DNA from: Clostridium sp.
Lineage (GTDB): Bacteria; Bacillota; Clostridia; Clostridiales; Clostridiaceae
Direction: 5' to 3'
NCBI GenBank assembly: GCA_022785265.1
Contig: JALFQD010000279.1
Location: 1 to 62,466 of the forward strand
DNA: 62,466 nucleotides
Shown: positions 1 to 9,407 of the stretch, piece by piece
How positions within the stretch are numbered: the stretch's first letter is position 1
Layout: every line of letters starts with the position of its first letter
Notes under the pieces: generated by a model
The model's database searches: none
What the model saw: only the letters and a program-made list of their open reading frames with translations
What the model was told of the DNA's origin: nothing
Position numbers and translations under genes: made by a program

Positions 1-340
1 AATCTTTAAAGTTATCACTTTGCTTTTGAATTCTACTATCAATACTTGCTTCTATTGCATCAGCTTGAGAAGAACTATCTTTCATTTTTACTATAAGAAG
101 TTCACTTACTTCCATAGTTGAATTTGGAGTATATATACAAATTTCATCATAATCATTAGAATTAAGTCCATAATATCTTCTTAAAGTCTTGCTATCACCA
201 AGTACAAATTTTGATTTATCTGTTACTGATAATACTTTATCACTTAATTCACTTAAAGAAACGTCTTTATATCCACATGCTATCATTGTAAAGCCACACA
301 TAATAATTAAAAACATCACTAATATTTTTTTTATTTTCAT
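1..340 (-). CDS. DUF4358-like lipoprotein (C-terminus outside window)
   Basis: This is the first 113 codons of a minus-strand gene that runs off the left edge. The start is ATG at 340, preceded by GGTGA. The N-terminus is a lysine-rich head, a hydrophobic segment and a cysteine at residue 22 (TMIACGYKD), which reads as a lipoprotein signal. The mature part contains LSELSDKV and RRYYGLNSNDYDE, a pattern I associate with the DUF4358 family of clostridial lipoproteins of unknown function. It starts one base after the stop of the SGNH hydrolase gene, so the two are translationally linked and probably act together at the cell surface. The family call is from memory of the motif. Confidence 0.65.
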   Translation of the reverse strand, partial: MKIKKILVMFLIIMCGFTMIACGYKDVSLSELSDKVLSVTDKSKFVLGDSKTLRRYYGLNSNDYDEICIYTPNSTMEVSELLIVKMKDSSSQADAIEASIDSRIQKQSDNFKD

Positions 341-341
341 A

Positions 342-1130
342 TTATTCACCTTTTAAAACATTCATCAATACCTCTAGGTATATATTATAAAAATCTCCTA
401 CCACATGAATTCCATCAGGTTCATAAAACTCTGGCTTTTTAGAGATTATACTTCTTAAATCAAGATATGTTATACTTTCTTCTTCACACATTTTTTTTAT
501 GTACGTATTTGCTTCATCAACTCTATCTTTAGATAAATATTGTGAAGTTGTTATTGCTTCATCTGTAGCATAGAAAGTTGATATAACTATAATTTGAGTT
601 TCTGGTAATTTTTCTTTTATTGAATTTATTAAAATCTTATACTTATCACAAAAATCATTTAAATCCTCAAAACATTCTAAATCATTCATACCATAAAGCA
701 TTATCACTCTATTAGGTACTAAATTTATTACTTTAGGCACATCATCTTCTAATGCTGTCATAACGTTTTTTCCCTTTTCTGCAACTACTGATGTGCTGTC
801 TAAAAATCCATAAGCATATATTGCTTCTGTTAATGAATCTCCCATAAATACAGTATTATTAAAAAATTCTTTGTAATCTTTTGTAGTATATATTGGAGCA
901 TTTATTGCTTTATCTATTATATTTTCTATATTTTTTTCTTCAACATCAATTTTTTTATTTGTAACACTTTTTTTAATATCAGCAACAGTTTTACTTTGCA
1001 TGCTATTTATTTTTTCTATACCAGTTTTTGTATTTTTACTAATAGATGATGGTATTACATTCTTTGATGCTAAAGAAAAAAATATTAATAATAACAAAAA
1101 AATATATACTACTTTCATTTTTAGTTTCAT
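342..1130 (-). CDS. SGNH/GDSL-family hydrolase, membrane-anchored
   Basis: This 262-residue protein has a single N-terminal membrane segment (about residues 6-21), so the catalytic domain should lie outside the membrane. The SGNH signatures are visible: GDSLTE with Ser99, GMND with Asn149 and DGIH with Asp239 and His242. Such enzymes act as esterases or as O-acetyl transfer or removal partners on cell-surface polymers; the substrate here is unknown. It is followed one base later by the DUF4358-like lipoprotein. SGNH/DUF4358 pairs often sit next to MBOAT acyltransferases, and such a gene may lie just outside the window (inference). The start is supported by AGAGGTGG. Confidence 0.75.
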   Translation of the reverse strand: MKLKMKVVYIFLLLLIFFSLASKNVIPSSISKNTKTGIEKINSMQSKTVADIKKSVTNKKIDVEEKNIENIIDKAINAPIYTTKDYKEFFNNTVFMGDSLTEAIYAYGFLDSTSVVAEKGKNVMTALEDDVPKVINLVPNRVIMLYGMNDLECFEDLNDFCDKYKILINSIKEKLPETQIIVISTFYATDEAITTSQYLSKDRVDEANTYIKKMCEEESITYLDLRSIISKKPEFYEPDGIHVVGDFYNIYLEVLMNVLKGE

Positions 1131-1180
1131 TTAACCACCTCTAAAATGTTTTATCATATATATAATACGACATTTTCACA

Positions 1181-1218
1181 AAAAAATAGGACTAAAATTT
1201 AATTTTAGTCCTATTTTA
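1181..1218 (-). terminator. Intrinsic terminator after gpmI
   Basis: An almost perfect inverted repeat (about 15-bp arms, AAATAGGACTAAAAT and its complement) lies just downstream of the gpmI stop. It is flanked by A/T runs on both sides and could work in either direction. Confidence 0.75.
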
Positions 1219-1241
1219 AATATTTTGTAAATATTTTGTTA

Positions 1242-2777
1242 TTATTTGGTTATCAAACATTCTCCTGTCATTTCTTTTGGAACTTCAAGATTCATAACAT
1301 TAAGCATTGTTGGTGCAATATCTGCAAGTTTTCCACTCTTTAAAGTTCTTCCATTTATGTTGTTTGAAACCCATACAAATGGTACTGGATTAGTAGTATG
1401 TGCAGTAAATGGATTTCCTGTTGAGAAGTCAATTTCTGTTTCCGCATTTCCATGGTCAGCAGTTATAAATACAGTTCCATCCTTTTCCAATACCTTATCT
1501 ACTATCTTTCCTAAACATTCATCAACAGCTTCAATTGCTTTAACAGCTGCTTGAACTACTCCAGTATGACCAACCATATCTGGATTTGCAAAGTTTAATA
1601 TAATCATGTCATATTTGTCTTGATCTAATCTATTTAATAATTCATCTGTAACTTCATATGCAGACATTTCTGGTTTTAGGTCATATGTAGCAACTTTTGG
1701 AGAAGGTATAACCTTTCTTTCTTCTCCTGGGTTTTCCTTTTCTACTCCACCATTAAAGAAGAAAGTAACATGAGCATACTTTTCAGTTTCTGCTATTCTT
1801 AATTGTTCTAGTCCCTTACTTGAAACATATTCTCCTAATGTATTAACTAAAGTTTGAGGCTTAAATGCTATGTTAACTCTTTCTAAAGTTTTATCATATT
1901 GAGTCATTGTTACAAAAGTAAGATTTAAAGTTTCTCTATTAAATCCTGCAAATTCCTTATCATTTATAGCTCTAGTTAATTCTCTAGCTCTATCTGGTCT
2001 AAAGTTAAAGAATACAACAGAATCACCATTTTTTATTGTAGCTGTTGGGTGACCATCTTCTTCTATTACACATGGTAATACAAATTCATCTGTCTTTTCA
2101 TCATGATATGAATTATCTATAGCTTCTACTGCTGATGATGCTTTTTCACCTTCTCCTAAAACTATAGCGTTGTAAGCAAGTTGAACTCTTTCCCATCTGT
2201 TGTCTCTATCCATAGCATAGTATCTTCCACTTACTGTAGCTATTTGACCAACTCCAACTTCCTTCATCATTTCCTCTGCTTTTATTATGAAATCTTTACC
2301 TGAAGATGGTGGTACATCTCTTCCATCCATAAATGCGTGAACATAAACCTTTTGAAGTCCTTCTTTCTTTGCAAATTCTAAAAGTCCTTTTAAATGGTCA
2401 ATGTGAGAATGAACTCCTCCATCTGATAAAAGTCCCATTAAGTGTAATGAAGCATTATTTTCTTTAGCATTTTTCATAGCTTTCATTAAAGCTTCATTTT
2501 CAAAAAAGTCTCCATCTTCAATTGCTTTAGTAATTCTAGTTAATTCTTGATATACTATTCTTCCTGCACCTATATTTAAATGTCCAACTTCTGAATTACC
2601 CATTTGTCCTTCTGGAAGACCAACTGCCATTCCACTTGCTTGTAATTGAGTATTAGGATACTCCTTTACTAATCTATCAAAATTTGGCTTATTTGCTAAT
2701 GCAACTGCATTTCCTTCTGATTTTTCTGCTATACCAAATCCGTCTAGTATCATTAACATAACTGGTTTCTTTGACAT
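1242..2777 (-). CDS. gpmI: 2,3-bisphosphoglycerate-independent phosphoglycerate mutase
   Basis: This enzyme interconverts 3- and 2-phosphoglycerate in glycolysis, using two Mn ions and a phosphoserine intermediate. The 511-residue length matches the family. Metal ligand Asp12 is in LMILDGFG and the catalytic serine is Ser62 in [14 protein letters not shown]. The C-terminal metal motif TADHGNAE is present. It is the last glycolytic gene of the window and is separated from tpi by a 3-kb secreted-protein gene, so it probably has its own promoter in 2778-2905. The start ATG follows GGAGGTAGAG. Mn dependence of this enzyme class links it to pH and sporulation in Bacillus (family knowledge). Confidence 0.95.
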   Translation of the reverse strand: MSKKPVMLMILDGFGIAEKSEGNAVALANKPNFDRLVKEYPNTQLQASGMAVGLPEGQMGNSEVGHLNIGAGRIVYQELTRITKAIEDGDFFENEALMKAMKNAKENNASLHLMGLLSDGGVHSHIDHLKGLLEFAKKEGLQKVYVHAFMDGRDVPPSSGKDFIIKAEEMMKEVGVGQIATVSGRYYAMDRDNRWERVQLAYNAIVLGEGEKASSAVEAIDNSYHDEKTDEFVLPCVIEEDGHPTATIKNGDSVVFFNFRPDRARELTRAINDKEFAGFNRETLNLTFVTMTQYDKTLERVNIAFKPQTLVNTLGEYVSSKGLEQLRIAETEKYAHVTFFFNGGVEKENPGEERKVIPSPKVATYDLKPEMSAYEVTDELLNRLDQDKYDMIILNFANPDMVGHTGVVQAAVKAIEAVDECLGKIVDKVLEKDGTVFITADHGNAETEIDFSTGNPFTAHTTNPVPFVWVSNNINGRTLKSGKLADIAPTMLNVMNLEVPKEMTGECLITK

Positions 2778-2905
2778 ACCTCTACCTCCGTATAAATTAA
2801 ATATTATGATAAAAAAGTATTATACATTGTTTATATTTTAACATAATTATTATATATTTTTTTTATAAGCAATGCAACTTACTTATATGCTTAGATAAAA
2901 AATTA

Positions 2906-3740
2906 TTATATAATTACATATTGAATTGATTTTCTTAATGTATTTCCACTTTCATCTTTAACATCTACATATAATTTTTTATTTCCAGGTACTTTTGCAT
3001 TCCATATTATTGTATTTGATGTTGAATAATCTCTTAGAACATACCAATTATTTTTTTCATCACTTATTAAAAATTTATACTGTAATTTTCCTGTTCCTTC
3101 TGCATTAGCTGTTAATAAAATTTGACTTCCTGCTGGTTGAGGTAACAATAAATTTGCTGAAAATTTATTTATTACTAATGCTGTTGAATTTATAGTATAA
3201 TCAATTGATTTTCTTACTACTTTTCCAGTTTCATCTTTAACATCTACATATAACTTTTTATTTCCTGACACTTTTGCATTCCATACTATTGTGTTTAATG
3301 TTGAATAATCTCTTAGAACATACCAATTATTTTTTTCATCACTTATTAAAAATTTATACTGTAATTTTCCTATTCCTGTTGCATTAGCTGTTAATACAAT
3401 TTTTGTTCCTGCTGGTTGTGGTGATACTTTATCTGCTTTAAATTCTTTTATTTCTAAACTTGTTGAATTTATAGTATAATTAATTGATTTTCTTACTATT
3501 TTTCCAGTTTCATCTTTAACATCTACATATAGCTTTTTATTTCCTGACACTTTTGCATTCCATACTATTGTATTTGATGTTGAATAATTTCTTAGAATAT
3601 ACCAGTTATTTTTTTCATCACTTATTAAAAATTTATACTGCAATTTTCCTATTCCTGTTGCATTAGCTGTTAATACAATTTTTGTTCCTGCTGGCTGTGG
3701 TGATACCTTATCTGCTTTAAATTCTTTTATTTCTAATGTT
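2906..3740 (-). repeat. Three tandem ~276-bp coding repeats
   Basis: The C-terminus of the LRR protein consists of three copies of a ~92-residue unit (PQPAGTKIVLTANATG, YKFLISDEKNNWY, KKLYVDVKDETGK). They are so similar at DNA level that recent duplication or gene conversion is likely. A fourth, diverged copy precedes them. Copy number may vary between strains. Confidence 0.85.
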
Positions 3741-5887
3741 TTTATATCCTCTATTACAAATTCTTTTTCTATGCTTTCTTTATGTCCATATATCCCTAAT
3801 ACATCTGCCTTTAAAATGTATTTTCCTGCTTTTTCAGGCTTCCAATCTACATTATAATTACCAAAGTTATTATAATCTTTATATGAATATTCTTTTATTA
3901 AATTCCATTCATTATCTCCTTCCATTTTATATGAAAGTCTATACTCTGTTTTTTCAGGAACTCCACCTATTAGGTTAAAATCAACATTTAATGATTCTCC
4001 TAATTTTTGTGGTGATTGTTTATTTATATCAAGTTCTTTGAAAAACCAAGTATTTCCACCAATCGCTTCATCATATATATAATAAATTGTAATTTCTTTA
4101 TCTGTAAAATTTCCACTGTATGTGCCTGAAATTAACTTATCATAATCTAATGTGGACTGTGTCTCATCTTCACTTGATGAAATATAATATCCAGCTAATC
4201 TATATTCCCCCATAAGTCCCATTCTTTCTTCTGCTGGTGCTATATATTCTTCTCCTAAATTTCCTAAAAGTGTAATAGAATCTGCTATTTCCTCATTTCT
4301 ATCTGATAACATATATACTACTTTTACTCTTTTTAATTTATTTTTTTCTTCAATAACACTTTCTACTGTTCCATTTTCAATCTTTACTGTTCCTGAACAA
4401 AGATATCCTGGAATAGCTTGTGCTGGCTCTTGTGCTCCTGAACTTGGAGAATTGAACATTACTCTTGCTGATTGAACAGATGGAATTTCATAATACCACC
4501 ATCCATCGCCTTTATCTTCCATTCTTTTACCTGGCCATGAACCTAATAATTCTTCATATTCTTCACTATAAGCATATATATTTACATCAGTCCAACCTGC
4601 TAAATTATGATAATATACTCTTAAATATTGATTATTATCATCAATATACTGCACCTCAATATTGTTTTCATTTGCATATTTTTCTGCATATGAATTCTTA
4701 TTACATACTATTTTTGTTATTAAATTATTATAAATTAATTTATTTCCTATTTCTTTAACTGAATCAGGAATTTTTATATATTGTAATTTATCACACTGTG
4801 CAAATGCATAACTGCCTATCTTTTCAACTCCATCTGAAATATCAATATTTTCTAAAGAAACACAGTTTAAAAAAGCATAAGTGTCTATTTCTTTTACTGT
4901 ACTAGGAATATTTATCTCAACTAAATTTTCACAAGATAAAAAAGTATATGGATTTATTTTTCTTAATCCTTCTGGCAAAATTATTCTTTTTAAATTTTTA
5001 CAACAAGCAAAAGCATAATCATAAATAGTAGTTACTCCTTCCGGAACTATAACTTCTTCATTTTTACTAACATTTATACATAGTAGTAAAGTATCTTTAT
5101 TCTTGTTGTATAAACATCCATTTTCTTCAACAAGATAATTGCTTCCTCTAGCTACATTAATTTCTTTTAATGAATAACAAGCATTTATTATATAATGATC
5201 AAAATATTTTAATGTAGAAGGAAGATTTAATTCTTCTAGATTACTACAATATTGGAAAGTTCCATTTTTTAATTCAGTAACACCTTCTGGTACAGTAAAT
5301 TTTCTTAAACTTTCACATTCTCCAAAGGCATATTCTCCTATATTTTTTATATTCTCATAAGCTTTTATTTCCTCTAATTTAGAACATCCATAAAATGCAT
5401 ATGGAGAAATAGTTTCAGCATAGCTATATACACGAGCTATATTTGAATCCTTTCCTTGAGGATATTTAATAATTGTCTTTTTATCACTTGAATATAAAGC
5501 ATCATCTATTGTTGTAAAGAATTTATTTTCATCATCTACAATAAACTTTTTTAACTTACTTAAACATCTAAATGCCTTTGAATTTATAGATTTGATATTT
5601 TTAGATATTTTTATGCTTTCTATCTCGGAACACGCTGGGCTTGTCCAAACAAATGCATTTTCATCTATAGTTGTTAATGGATATGTTTTTCCATCTATTT
5701 CTACAGTTTCTGGCAATACAACATCTTTGTCATTTGCTTGATATATCTGCAAAACAGCTTCCCCCATATCATTAACTATATACTGTTTTGGTGGCATAGC
5801 AGCTTTTACACTTTTAATATTTCCACACAAAATAAATACTGTAATAATTACCATGAATAAAGATAACGTTTTCCTAAAATTCCTCAT
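2906..5887 (-). CDS. Secreted BspA-type leucine-rich-repeat protein with starch-binding-like and triple-tyrosine repeats
   Basis: This 993-residue protein begins with a signal peptide (MRNFRKTLSLFM...VKA). Residues about 55-410 are BspA-type leucine-rich repeats such as IGEYAFGECESLRKFTVPEG. Next is a CBM26-like starch-binding segment (about 418-500: YYHNLAGWTDVNIYAY, WPGKRMEDKG), then a MucBP/InlB-like segment (about 520-605), then a diverged and three nearly identical triple-tyrosine-type repeats to the C-terminus. I see no LPXTG or membrane anchor. The start is ATG at 5887 because GGAGG sits 8 nt upstream; the longer frame begins at a TTG inside the ribosome binding site. It probably binds surfaces or polysaccharides. 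Its position between tpi and gpmI splits the glycolytic cluster. Confidence 0.8.
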   Translation of the reverse strand: MRNFRKTLSLFMVIITVFILCGNIKSVKAAMPPKQYIVNDMGEAVLQIYQANDKDVVLPETVEIDGKTYPLTTIDENAFVWTSPACSEIESIKISKNIKSINSKAFRCLSKLKKFIVDDENKFFTTIDDALYSSDKKTIIKYPQGKDSNIARVYSYAETISPYAFYGCSKLEEIKAYENIKNIGEYAFGECESLRKFTVPEGVTELKNGTFQYCSNLEELNLPSTLKYFDHYIINACYSLKEINVARGSNYLVEENGCLYNKNKDTLLLCINVSKNEEVIVPEGVTTIYDYAFACCKNLKRIILPEGLRKINPYTFLSCENLVEINIPSTVKEIDTYAFLNCVSLENIDISDGVEKIGSYAFAQCDKLQYIKIPDSVKEIGNKLIYNNLITKIVCNKNSYAEKYANENNIEVQYIDDNNQYLRVYYHNLAGWTDVNIYAYSEEYEELLGSWPGKRMEDKGDGWWYYEIPSVQSARVMFNSPSSGAQEPAQAIPGYLCSGTVKIENGTVESVIEEKNKLKRVKVVYMLSDRNEEIADSITLLGNLGEEYIAPAEERMGLMGEYRLAGYYISSSEDETQSTLDYDKLISGTYSGNFTDKEITIYYIYDEAIGGNTWFFKELDINKQSPQKLGESLNVDFNLIGGVPEKTEYRLSYKMEGDNEWNLIKEYSYKDYNNFGNYNVDWKPEKAGKYILKADVLGIYGHKESIEKEFVIEDIKTLEIKEFKADKVSPQPAGTKIVLTANATGIGKLQYKFLISDEKNNWYILRNYSTSNTIVWNAKVSGNKKLYVDVKDETGKIVRKSINYTINSTSLEIKEFKADKVSPQPAGTKIVLTANATGIGKLQYKFLISDEKNNWYVLRDYSTLNTIVWNAKVSGNKKLYVDVKDETGKVVRKSIDYTINSTALVINKFSANLLLPQPAGSQILLTANAEGTGKLQYKFLISDEKNNWYVLRDYSTSNTIIWNAKVPGNKKLYVDVKDESGNTLRKSIQYVII

Positions 5888-6049
5888 TTTTATATCCTCC
5901 AAATTTAATACTTTTTCAAAATAATTTTAGTATTTAATTTACATTTTTTCAACATATTTTTATACTTTAATTTAAAATATTTTTTTATTATGATTTATTT
6001 TCTATAATTACATATATAATATATATTTTCTAAATTTTTGACATAATAA

Positions 6050-6097
6050 AAAAGAGACTTAAATAATGAATTAAGTTCATCATTTAAAGTCTCTTTT
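6050..6097 (-). terminator. Terminator after tpi
   Basis: AAAAGAGACTT and its complement form a long hairpin ending in CTCTTTT just downstream of the tpi stop. It closes the cggR-gap-pgk-tpi transcript before the LRR gene. Confidence 0.7.
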
Positions 6098-6105
6098 AAT
6101 TAATA

Positions 6106-6855
6106 TTAGTAGTTAACTATCTTAGAGAAGTCATCTGCAACTAAGCTAGCTCCACCAACTAAAGCACCATCTATGTCAGACATAGCCATTTGATCCTTTA
6201 TAGTAGATGGTTTAACTGAACCACCATATTGGATTCTTATCTTATCTGCAACTTCTTGACCAAACATTCCAGCAACAACTTTTCTTATTGCAGCAATTGT
6301 TTCATTAGCTTGTTCCTTTGTAGCAGTTTTTCCTGTTCCTATAGCCCAGATTGGTTCGTAAGCTATAATAACTTTTTCTGCTAATTCTTTATCTAAACCA
6401 GCTAAATCTGTCTTTATTTGCATAGCTATAAAGTCATCAGTTACTCCTGCTTCTCTTTGTTCTAAAGTTTCTCCACAGCAAAGAACTGGGATTAAGTTGT
6501 GAGCAAAAGCAGCCTTAACTTTCTTATTTAAAGCTTCATCAGTTTCATTGAAGTATTGTCTTCTTTCACTGTGTCCTAATATTACATATTCAACACCCAT
6601 AGCTTCAAGCATTCCTGGAGCAACTTCTCCTGTGAAAGCTCCACTTTCTTCAAAATGCATATTTTGAGCACCTATTTTAACATTTGAACCCTTAGCAGCT
6701 TCTAATGCAGCACTTAAGCAAACAAAAGTTGGGAATATAACTACTTCACAAGTAGCATCCTTTACTAATGGTTTTAATTCATTTATAACTTTAACAGCTT
6801 CTTCTGGAGTTTTGTTCATCTTCCAGTTTCCAGCTATAACAGCTCTTCTTGTCAT
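6106..6855 (-). CDS. tpiA: Triosephosphate isomerase
   Basis: This enzyme interconverts dihydroxyacetone phosphate and glyceraldehyde 3-phosphate. The 249-residue length is standard. Active-site residues are all visible: Asn10 and Lys12 in GNWKMNK, His95 in LGHSERR and Glu167 in [13 protein letters not shown], plus the phosphate loop GGSVKP. The start ATG follows TGAGGTGAA. It lies downstream of pgk in the CggR operon, separated by 158 nt that hold a duplicated hairpin element, and is followed by its own terminator. Confidence 0.97.
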   Translation of the reverse strand: MTRRAVIAGNWKMNKTPEEAVKVINELKPLVKDATCEVVIFPTFVCLSAALEAAKGSNVKIGAQNMHFEESGAFTGEVAPGMLEAMGVEYVILGHSERRQYFNETDEALNKKVKAAFAHNLIPVLCCGETLEQREAGVTDDFIAMQIKTDLAGLDKELAEKVIIAYEPIWAIGTGKTATKEQANETIAAIRKVVAGMFGQEVADKIRIQYGGSVKPSTIKDQMAMSDIDGALVGGASLVADDFSKIVNY

Positions 6856-6906
6856 TAAAATTCACCTCATAATTTAATTATATATATTTTTTATGAACCA
6901 GCTTAC

Positions 6907-7020
6907 TTGAACAGTAAGCCTTAGCCAAAAACAAGTTTTGGAGGATTATAGGAAACCCGACTCACATACGTTCGCTGGGTAAGTAATCCTTAGCCAAAAA
7001 CAAGTTTTGGAGGATTACTT
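6907..7020 (-). repeat. Duplicated 30-nt element and stacked hairpins between pgk and tpi
   Basis: A 30-nt direct repeat containing AATCCTCCAAAACTTG occurs at 6919-6948 and 6988-7017. The upstream copy on the minus strand sits in a nested hairpin (arms AAGTAATCCT at 6981-6990 and 7011-7020, with an inner CCAAAAC/GTTTTTGG-type stem). That copy includes the pgk stop codon. Between the copies is a short ACCC/GGGT-closed hairpin whose loop carries AGCGAACGTATGTGAG. A GCTTACT/AGTAAGC hairpin follows the second copy. No T-run follows, so these look like mRNA-stability or processing structures, not a terminator. Confidence 0.7.
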
Positions 7021-8193
7021 ATCGTTTAAAGCAGCGATTCCTGGTAAAGTTTTTCCTTCTAGGAATTCTAGAGAAGCTCCACCACCAGTTGAAATGTGAG
7101 TCATCTTATCTCCAAATCCTAATGTGTTAACAGCAGCAGCAGAATCTCCTCCACCAATAACTGTTGTAGCATCAGAATCAGCCATAGCCTTAGCAACTGC
7201 TATTGTACCCTTGTTGTAGTTTTCAAATTCAAATACTCCCATAGGTCCATTCCAGATAACTGTTTTAGCATCTTTTATAGCATCAGCATATAAAGCTTCT
7301 GTCTTAGGTCCAATATCTAATCCCATGAATCCATCTGGAATATCTTGACCTTCTGTAACTGTAGCTTCAACATCCTTAAATTCAGCAGCTACTCTGTGGT
7401 CTACTGGTAATAAGAACTTAACTCCCTTATCAGCAGCCTTTTGAATCATTTCCTTAGCATAGTCTAATCTGTCATCTTCACATAATGAAGTTCCTATCTT
7501 ATATCCTTGAGCTTTTAAGAATGTATAAGCCATTCCTCCACCAATGATTATTGTATCAACTTTTTCTAATAAGTTGTTTATAACAGCAATCTTGTCTGAA
7601 ACCTTTGAACCACCTAATATAGCAACAAAAGGTCTAACTGGAGAGTTTACAGCTTCTCCTAAGAATTTTAATTCTTTTTGGATTAAGTATCCACATACAG
7701 CTGTATCTATATAATCAGTAACTCCAACTGTTGAACAGTGAGCTCTGTGAGCTGTACCAAATGCATCATTAACAAAAACTTCTGCAAGTGATGCTAATTC
7801 CTTAGAGAAAGTATCTATATTCTTAGTTTCTTCTTTTCTGCATCTAGTGTTTTCTAATAATATAACATCTCCATCTTTCATTTCTGCAACTGCAGCCTTA
7901 GCGTTAGGTCCAACTACTTCTTCATCTCTTGGGAACTTAACTTCTTGACCTAGCATTTCGCTTAATCTCTTTGCAACTGGTGCTAATGATTTAGAAGCAT
8001 CCTTTCCTAAATGTGAACAAAGTATAACCTTAGCTCCTTGAGCAATTAAATATTTTATTGTTGGAAGTGCTCCATTTAATCTGTTTTCATCTGTTATAAC
8101 ACCATCTTTTAATGGAACATTAAAATCACATCTTACTAATACTCTTTTTCCCTTAACATCAATATCTTCTATAGTTTTCTTGTTAAAGCTCAT
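7015..8193 (-). CDS. pgk: Phosphoglycerate kinase
   Basis: This enzyme makes ATP from 1,3-bisphosphoglycerate. The 392-residue protein has the substrate-binding stretch [12 protein letters not shown], the basic patch SHLGKDASK, and the nucleotide-site motifs [11 protein letters not shown] and GGGDSAAA. The start is ATG at 8193, with GAGGTG 6 nt upstream; a longer frame from an in-frame GTG would lie inside the ribosome binding site. It is in the CggR operon. The stop codon lies inside the nested hairpin described at 6907-7020, and a terminator-like hairpin lies upstream between gap and pgk. Confidence 0.97.
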   Translation of the reverse strand: MSFNKKTIEDIDVKGKRVLVRCDFNVPLKDGVITDENRLNGALPTIKYLIAQGAKVILCSHLGKDASKSLAPVAKRLSEMLGQEVKFPRDEEVVGPNAKAAVAEMKDGDVILLENTRCRKEETKNIDTFSKELASLAEVFVNDAFGTAHRAHCSTVGVTDYIDTAVCGYLIQKELKFLGEAVNSPVRPFVAILGGSKVSDKIAVINNLLEKVDTIIIGGGMAYTFLKAQGYKIGTSLCEDDRLDYAKEMIQKAADKGVKFLLPVDHRVAAEFKDVEATVTEGQDIPDGFMGLDIGPKTEALYADAIKDAKTVIWNGPMGVFEFENYNKGTIAVAKAMADSDATTVIGGGDSAAAVNTLGFGDKMTHISTGGGASLEFLEGKTLPGIAALNDK

Positions 8194-8220
8194 GTTTTTC
8201 ACCTCATAATAAATTTGTTT

Positions 8221-8264
8221 TATAATAAAAGGCCCGGTCTTATAAGTGTACCTAAGACCGGACC
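8221..8264 (-). terminator. GC-rich intrinsic terminator/attenuator between gap and pgk
   Basis: On the minus strand GGTCCGGTCTTA (8264-8253) pairs with TAAGACCGGGCC (8242-8231), 12 bp with one G-U pair and a 10-nt loop. TTTTATTATA follows at once. The stem is unusually GC-rich for this genome. It should end or trim part of the cggR-gap transcripts and so give more gap than pgk-tpi mRNA. Confidence 0.8.
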
Positions 8265-8331
8265 CAATTAGGATCTTATAAGAGTGCTGTTAATTAAAGC
8301 ATTCAATATCCGTTTTTTAATATATACTAAA

Positions 8332-9348
8332 TTAAGCTAATTCAGCAAAGTATTTGATTGTTCTAACCATTTGGCTAGTGTATGAATTTTCATTATCATA
8401 CCAAGATACAACCTTAACCATAGTTGTTCCATCACCCATATCCATTACCTTTGTTTGAGTAGCATCGAATAATGAACCATAAGTGATTCCGATTATATCA
8501 GAAGAAACTAATTCTTCTTCAGTGTATCCAAATGAATCAGATTGAGCTGCCTTCATAGCTGCGTTAACGTCTGCTTCTGTAACTTTTCCTTCAACGATAG
8601 CTATTAATTGAGTTAAAGAACCTGTTGGAACTGGAACTCTTTGAGCACATCCATCTAATACTCCGTTTAATTCTGGGATAACTAATCCGATTGCTTTAGC
8701 TGCTCCAGTTGAGTTTGGAACTATGTTAACAGCTGCAGCTCTAGCTCTTCTTAAATCACCTTTTCTTTGTGGTCCATCAAGAGTCATTTGATCTCCAGTG
8801 TAAGCATGGATAGTAGTCATGTATCCTTTCTTTATCTTAGCTAAGTTGTTTAAAGTGTTAGCCATTGGAGCTAAACAGTTTGTAGTACATGATGCAGCTG
8901 AAATTACTGTATCTGTAGCCTTTAAAGTCTTTTCGTTTACGCTGTAAACTATTGTTGGAAGGTCATTACCAGCTGGAGCTGAAATAACAACTTTCTTAGC
9001 ACCTGCTTGAATATGAGCTTCTGCCTTAGCCTTTGAAGTGTAGAATCCTGTACATTCAAGAACAACATCTACTCCAATTTCTCCCCATGGAAGTTCCTTA
9101 GCATCTGCTTTTGCATATATCTTTATTTCTTTTCCATCAACTGTGATAGAATCTTCTCCAGCAGTAACTTTGTCTGCTAAAGCATACTTACCTTGAGCTG
9201 AATCATATTTTAATAAGTGAGCTAACATCTTAGGGCTAGTTAAGTCGTTGATTGCAACTACTTCATATCCCTCTGCTCCGAACATTTGTCTGAATGCAAG
9301 ACGTCCAATACGTCCAAAACCATTGATTGCTACTTTTACGTTTGCCAT
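8332..9348 (-). CDS. gap: Glyceraldehyde-3-phosphate dehydrogenase, type I
   Basis: This enzyme oxidises glyceraldehyde 3-phosphate with NAD and phosphate. The 338-residue length is normal. The NAD-binding NGFGRIGR is at residues 9-16 and the catalytic Cys154 is in [12 protein letters not shown]. The substrate-site RVPVPTGS and the C-terminal [13 protein letters not shown] are intact. It follows cggR by 59 nt and has a strong AGGAGGT site. The hairpin just downstream separates it from pgk. Confidence 0.97.
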   Translation of the reverse strand: MANVKVAINGFGRIGRLAFRQMFGAEGYEVVAINDLTSPKMLAHLLKYDSAQGKYALADKVTAGEDSITVDGKEIKIYAKADAKELPWGEIGVDVVLECTGFYTSKAKAEAHIQAGAKKVVISAPAGNDLPTIVYSVNEKTLKATDTVISAASCTTNCLAPMANTLNNLAKIKKGYMTTIHAYTGDQMTLDGPQRKGDLRRARAAAVNIVPNSTGAAKAIGLVIPELNGVLDGCAQRVPVPTGSLTQLIAIVEGKVTEADVNAAMKAAQSDSFGYTEEELVSSDIIGITYGSLFDATQTKVMDMGDGTTMVKVVSWYDNENSYTSQMVRTIKYFAELA

Positions 9349-9407
9349 TAAAAATTACCTCCTAAAAGTTCATCTTTATAAAAATTATTTTTTATAAACA
9401 AATTTAA

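Noticed and set aside
1246..1554. Open frame on the plus strand opposite gpmI
   Set aside because: It lies wholly antisense to a certain gene and its peptide shows no family features; it is a by-product of codon use.
2906..3740. Long direct repeats as an insertion sequence
   Set aside because: The repeats are in frame within one protein and encode a known type of surface domain; no transposase is present.
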